Source of the DNA: CAYSDL01 sp964429875
GTDB taxonomy: Bacteria; Fidelibacterota; Marinisomatia; SCGC-AAA003-L08; D37C17
Direction: 5' to 3'
Assembly (NCBI GenBank): GCA_964429875.1
Contig: CAYSDL010000049.1
Span: 1 to 10,372 of the forward strand
DNA length: 10,372 nt
The notes under the pieces are model-generated. The model did no database searches. It saw nothing but the letters and a program-made list of their open reading frames with translations, and was not told the DNA's origin. Positions 7,544 through 10,372 of the stretch are shown in pieces (positions within the stretch are counted from its first letter, which is position 1; each line of letters opens with the position of its first letter). The position numbers and the translations under genes were made by a program.

Positions 7544-7816
7544 TTATTTAAAATATCTCAATAAATACCAAGATACAAAAAAACCTAAAAAACTTAAAAT
7601 ACTTAGATCTATAAAAACACCTGTTTTAAATCTAAAAAATCCAAAATCAGCCCAATTATTAGACGTAGCACCCCAGCCAATTGATTTTTTAATAAGAAAA
7701 AATTCTTTTACTACTCCTTCTGGAAGCACTGCTGATAACATTAGGCTTAGTATTGTACCAATTAACATACCAATAATAAAAACAAAAAATATAAATGAAA
7801 GTGAATTCTTAGTCAT
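7544..7816 (-). CDS. Small two-helix membrane protein, DUF4321-like
   Basis: A 90-residue protein of unknown function with two membrane segments, at about 6-29 (FIFFVFIIGMLIGTILSLML) and about 66-87 (GVFIDLSILSFLGFFVSWYL). They are joined by a loop of about 36 residues containing SIGWGATSNNWADFGFFRFK. The layout (helix with small glycines, a loop ending in a 'dlGffrfktG' segment, second helix, basic C-terminus) resembles DUF4321 proteins as I remember them: about 90 residues, with 'LDLGflslTfGf' before the second helix. This is a memory-based match and needs a profile search. The start is placed at the ATG at 7816, which overlaps the purQ stop by one base and has an AGGGG site seven bases upstream. 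A TTG one codon earlier would leave only four bases. Its position directly before tatA may hint at a membrane or export role, but that is inference. Confidence 0.75.
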   Translation of the reverse strand: MTKNSLSFIFFVFIIGMLIGTILSLMLSAVLPEGVVKEFFLIKKSIGWGATSNNWADFGFFRFKTGVFIDLSILSFLGFFVSWYLLRYFK

Positions 7817-8481
7817 CAAATTTCCCCTATCATTGATTCAAAAATCATTTTCCCATCATTAGAGCCTAACATTTTATCGCATGCTCTCTCAGGGTGAGGC
7901 ATCATTCCCAAAACATTTCTACCTTCATTGATTATACCACCTATATTAGACATTGAACCGTTTGGATTATTTTTATATTTGAACATTATTCTATTTTCCT
8001 CTTCAAGAATTTTTAGTGTTTTAGGTTTTGCAATATAATTTCCCTCTCTATGGGCAATAGGCATTTTGAGTTCATCTCCAATATTCATTTTATGAGTAAA
8101 AATACTATCATTTGAAGCTACTTTCAAAGTTACTTGTTTACTTAAAAATTTTATATTTTTGTTATTTATTAATGCACCTGGAAGCAATCCACACTCTAGT
8201 AATATTTGAAAACCATTACATATCCCAATTATAGGAATACCTTGTTTTGATTTATTAATCAAAGATTTCATTATTGGGGAGAATCTAGCAATTGCACCAG
8301 TTCTTAAATAATCACCATATGAAAAACCTCCTGGTATTAATATTGCATTATAACTAGACAAGTCACTTTCCTTATGCCACACAAACTCTGCATTGACATT
8401 TAAATTTTTTTTCAGTGCATAAAGAGCATCGTGATCACAATTTGAACCTGGGAATACTATTACTGCAAATTTTATTTTCAT
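7816..8481 (-). CDS. purQ: Phosphoribosylformylglycinamidine synthase subunit PurQ (glutaminase)
   Basis: A complete 221-residue PurQ, the class I glutamine amidotransferase subunit of FGAM synthetase. It releases ammonia from glutamine for the conversion of FGAR to FGAM in purine synthesis. The N-terminus has VIVFPGSNCDHDALYAL and the oxyanion region LIPGGFSYGDYLR. The nucleophilic Cys88 lies in GICNGFQ, and the rest of the triad, His196 and Glu198, in MMPHPERACD. Length (about 220-230) is typical of the stand-alone subunit. It overlaps purS by the four bases of an ATGA junction, consistent with production of the two small subunits in fixed ratio. The large catalytic subunit purL is not in this window. 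Confidence 0.97.
   Translation of the reverse strand: MKIKFAVIVFPGSNCDHDALYALKKNLNVNAEFVWHKESDLSSYNAILIPGGFSYGDYLRTGAIARFSPIMKSLINKSKQGIPIIGICNGFQILLECGLLPGALINNKNIKFLSKQVTLKVASNDSIFTHKMNIGDELKMPIAHREGNYIAKPKTLKILEEENRIMFKYKNNPNGSMSNIGGIINEGRNVLGMMPHPERACDKMLGSNDGKMIFESMIGEI
7824..7828 (-). promoter_or_regulatory. Ribosome binding site deciding the start of the small membrane protein
   Basis: AGGGG on the minus strand inside the end of purQ. It lies seven bases before the ATG at 7816 but only four before the alternative TTG at 7819. The spacing favours the ATG and a one-base TGATG junction with purQ. Confidence 0.6.
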
Positions 8482-8720
8482 TCAATTATCTCAAAATTAT
8501 ATGTTTGAGTATTTGGATTAACTAATAATTTCTTGCATGATTCTTCTGCTAATTTTTCTGCATTTTCTCTAGAAGTATTGCTGAAATTCATTTCTATATA
8601 TTTACCAATAGTTAATTCTTCTACACCATTAATTCCTATAGACTTAAGAGCATTTCCTGTAACTTTCCCCTGAGGATCTAAAATACCATCTTTATATTTT
8701 ATATAGATTTTTGCTTTCAT
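8478..8720 (-). CDS. purS: Phosphoribosylformylglycinamidine synthase subunit PurS
   Basis: A complete 80-residue PurS, the small structural subunit that bridges PurL and PurQ and helps pass ammonia between them. It shows the family pattern: a first strand AKIYIKYKDGILDPQGKV, an ALKSIGINGVEELTIGKYIE segment, and a C-terminal helix-strand part (ENAEKLAEESCKKLLVNPNT). It overlaps purQ by four bases (ATGA) and starts four bases after the pssA stop. An AAAGGGG site lies inside the end of pssA about 12 bases before the ATG. A separate PurS means the organism uses the three-part FGAM synthetase instead of the single long PurL chain of gamma-proteobacteria. Confidence 0.95.
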   Translation of the reverse strand: MKAKIYIKYKDGILDPQGKVTGNALKSIGINGVEELTIGKYIEMNFSNTSRENAEKLAEESCKKLLVNPNTQTYNFEIIE

Positions 8721-8724
8721 TTTA

Positions 8725-9549
8725 TTATTTTTCCCCTTTGATTAATAGTGTATTAAATAAATATTTAGCTAAGTTTCCAAAAATGTATACTAAAATGAAG
8801 AATAATAAAACTATATCATAATAGCCATACCAAACAGAAGAAATTAATATTAGACTAAATATTATTAGATTAATTAAATCTAAAGTATTTTTTCTATTTA
8901 TTCTAAAACTAATTAATGGAAATTTATTATAATCGACTTTTGACATCAGCAACAATGAACTGAAGATTGATAATCCCAATATTACAAATTCATTATATAA
9001 AACATTTTTAAGCAATAAATACATTCCTCTAAATAAGAAAACATCTACTGGATAAATCAATTCTCTTTCTAAAAATTTTATCGAAAATAAAATTAAAGAA
9101 CATATAAAAATAGCATTTGCAGGAGTTGGCATTCCAATATATTTTACTGATTCTCTCATATTTCTAATTGCATTATATCTAGCAAGTCTTATAGCTCCGA
9201 GCATTACGGGAAAAGAAGATAAAACAACTAAGGTTATAAATGAAAAAGATTCAATTTGTAATTCATTATACCAAACAAATAATAAAAAGGATGGGACAAG
9301 ACAAAAAGATATTAGGTCAGCCAATGAATCTATTTCTTTACCAAAATCACTAGAAATGTTTAATTTTCTTGCTACCTTACCATCTATTGAATCTAAAACA
9401 GCAGCAATTAAAATCAAATAACATGCAGTTTCAATATATTGATTATGAGAATTTAAACTTATTGCTAATAATACTATTGAAACAAACCCTAAAAATAAAT
9501 TTGATAGAGTTATAGTGTTAGGAATAGATTTTTTTAAGTTAGTAAACAT
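8725..9549 (-). CDS. pssA: CDP-diacylglycerol-serine O-phosphatidyltransferase
   Basis: A complete 274-residue integral membrane enzyme that makes phosphatidylserine from CDP-diacylglycerol and serine, the precursor of phosphatidylethanolamine. It opens with the PssA pattern PNTITLSNLFLGFVSIVLLA. The CDP-alcohol phosphotransferase motif D-x2-D-G-x2-A-R-x8-G-x3-D-x3-D is fully present at residues 53-78, with Asp53, Asp56, Gly57, Ala60, Arg61, Gly70, Asp74 and Asp78. The following GAIRLARYN and YIGMPTPANAIFI segments separate PssA from phosphatidylglycerophosphate synthase (PgsA). About eight hydrophobic segments are visible, including two C-terminal ones beyond the core (from about residue 220), so it belongs to the longer form. 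The ATG overlaps the purC stop by one base (TAATG). No phosphatidylserine decarboxylase gene is in the window, and the gene sits oddly between purine genes. Confidence 0.93.
   Translation of the reverse strand: MFTNLKKSIPNTITLSNLFLGFVSIVLLAISLNSHNQYIETACYLILIAAVLDSIDGKVARKLNISSDFGKEIDSLADLISFCLVPSFLLFVWYNELQIESFSFITLVVLSSFPVMLGAIRLARYNAIRNMRESVKYIGMPTPANAIFICSLILFSIKFLERELIYPVDVFLFRGMYLLLKNVLYNEFVILGLSIFSSLLLMSKVDYNKFPLISFRINRKNTLDLINLIIFSLILISSVWYGYYDIVLLFFILVYIFGNLAKYLFNTLLIKGEK
8733..8739 (-). promoter_or_regulatory. Ribosome binding site of purS
   Basis: AAAGGGG on the minus strand, inside the last codons of pssA (which encode Lys-Gly-Glu). It lies 12 bases before the purS ATG. The spacing is rather long, so it is offered as likely but not certain. 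Confidence 0.45.
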
Positions 9550-10372
9550 TACAAAAAATCAACTCCTTCTAAATTTTTATTGATTCGATCGTTCACATTC
9601 CCTATTGAAGGAAAAAATTCTTTACCTGTTAATTTTTCATAAAGCTCAATATATTTTTCAGATAGCAATATTCTTATTTCATCTGATAGTTCAGGAGGTG
9701 TTCCTTCACCCGAAAAATTTTTATCTATCAACCATTGTCGTATATTTTCTTTATCTAACATTAATTGAGATTCATTGTTTTTAAATCTATCTTCGTATTC
9801 ACTTTTTACCCAGTATCTACTAGAATCAGGAGTATGAATCTCATCAATAACAATTAATTCGTCATTATAAATTCCAAATTCATATTTTGTATCTACTAAG
9901 ATCAGTCCCTGTTTATTTGCCCATTTTTGTCCTTCAGAGAATAAAGCAAGAGCATACTTTTCTGCTTTTTCATAAATTTCTAATTCAACTAATTTGTTTT
10001 CTATTATCTCATCTTTTGATATCGGCTCATCATGCATACCATATTCAGCTTTTGTTGATGGTGTTAGTATTGGCTTTTCAAACTTTTGATTTTTGATTAG
10101 GTTCTCAGGAAGCATAAAGCCGTACTGTCCATTTATACCGCTAGAATATTCCCTCCATAAACTACCTGTTATATATTGTCTTACAATCACTTCAACAGGT
10201 AAGGTTTTTGCTTTTTTAGCTAATAAAACCTGAGGATCTGGACTTGAGATGATATGATTAGGGACTAGATCTTTAGTTTTCTCAAACCAAAATAACGCTA
10301 TATCATTCAAAATTTGACCTTTAAATGGAATTGTTCCTAGCACATGATCAAAGGCAGATACTCTATCTGAAG
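9549..10372 (-). CDS. purC: SAICAR synthetase PurC, 5' end beyond window
   Basis: The C-terminal 273 residues of phosphoribosylaminoimidazole-succinocarboxamide synthase, which joins aspartate to CAIR using ATP in purine synthesis. The GTG at 10343 looks like a start but is internal: the frame stays open upstream and reads SDRVSAFDHVLGTIPFKGQI, the conserved 'tDRiSAFDvvl..piPgKG' motif near residue 35 of the family. About 30 N-terminal residues are therefore missing at the window edge. Further marks are VIVRQYITGSLWREY, PILTPSTKAEYGMHDEPIS, VDTKYEFGIYNDELIVIDE and the signature TPDSSRYW. The length and these motifs fit the longer Ade1-like form (about 290-310 residues), not the 235-residue E. 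coli form. The stop overlaps the pssA start by one base. Confidence 0.95.
   Translation of the reverse strand, partial: SDRVSAFDHVLGTIPFKGQILNDIALFWFEKTKDLVPNHIISSPDPQVLLAKKAKTLPVEVIVRQYITGSLWREYSSGINGQYGFMLPENLIKNQKFEKPILTPSTKAEYGMHDEPISKDEIIENKLVELEIYEKAEKYALALFSEGQKWANKQGLILVDTKYEFGIYNDELIVIDEIHTPDSSRYWVKSEYEDRFKNNESQLMLDKENIRQWLIDKNFSGEGTPPELSDEIRILLSEKYIELYEKLTGKEFFPSIGNVNDRINKNLEGVDFL
9563..9568 (-). promoter_or_regulatory. Possible ribosome binding site of pssA
   Basis: AAGGAG on the minus strand within the end of purC, a near-perfect Shine-Dalgarno core but 13 bases from the pssA ATG, longer than usual. A TGA in the pssA frame just upstream of the ATG rules out a start closer to the site, so either the long spacing is used or translation restarts after the purC stop. 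Confidence 0.4.

Noticed and set aside
7817..7819. TTG start for the small membrane protein
   Set aside because: The ATG one codon later has better spacing (seven bases) from the AGGGG site and gives a standard TGATG junction.
10341..10343. GTG as the start of purC
   Set aside because: The frame continues upstream to the window edge and encodes the conserved SDRVSAFDH motif, so this GTG is an internal Val codon.
1..10372. Mobile element, phage, CRISPR array or defence system
   Set aside because: No transposase, integrase, direct-repeat array, tRNA attachment site or nuclease/helicase defence gene is present. The only nuclease is housekeeping RuvC, and composition looks uniform throughout.

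Overview
This is a strongly AT-rich window (roughly 30% G+C by eye) read entirely from the minus strand. It holds 14 genes, 12 of them complete and one cut at each edge. Transcription runs from high to low coordinates. Genes are packed so tightly that with the starts chosen here only about 49 bases lie outside genes, and 9 of 13 gene junctions overlap. I see no tRNA, rRNA, CRISPR, insertion sequence, terminator or divergent promoter. The region looks like an interior piece of a very long operon, or of several operons fused by compaction.

Layout in transcription order: purC (5' end off the window), pssA, purS, purQ, a 90-residue two-helix membrane protein resembling DUF4321, tatA, yebC, ruvC, ruvA, gcvT, ftsK, a divergent LolA-like protein, a UPF0104 / LPG-synthase-TM type membrane protein, and a polysaccharide flippase (3' end off the window). 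The flippase at 1..677 was found by translating the window edge. purC was extended to the window end because its apparent GTG start at 10343 is an internal codon.

How they fit together: purC, purS and purQ belong to de novo purine synthesis, with purS and purQ encoding two of the three subunits of FGAM synthetase. pssA makes phosphatidylserine for the membrane. tatA, perhaps with the small membrane protein beside it, belongs to twin-arginine protein export. yebC-ruvC-ruvA is a widely conserved block (a translation or transcription factor plus Holliday-junction processing), here without ruvB. gcvT is the aminomethyltransferase of the glycine cleavage system and feeds one-carbon units that purine synthesis uses. 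ftsK is the septal DNA translocase. The LolA-like protein, the UPF0104 protein and the flippase form an envelope-biogenesis tail.

Organism: LolA, TatA and a long-form PssA suggest a diderm (Gram-negative) bacterium. FtsK followed by a LolA-like gene, weak use of Shine-Dalgarno sites, and separate PurS and PurQ point to a streamlined, AT-rich, perhaps marine bacterium of the Fibrobacteres-Chlorobi-Bacteroidetes (FCB) neighbourhood, for example a Marinimicrobia (SAR406)-like lineage. That placement is inference from gene content only. The window is mostly ordinary housekeeping DNA. The points worth a second look are the extreme compaction, the small membrane protein next to tatA, and the divergent LolA-like gene with its deep overlap into the next gene.
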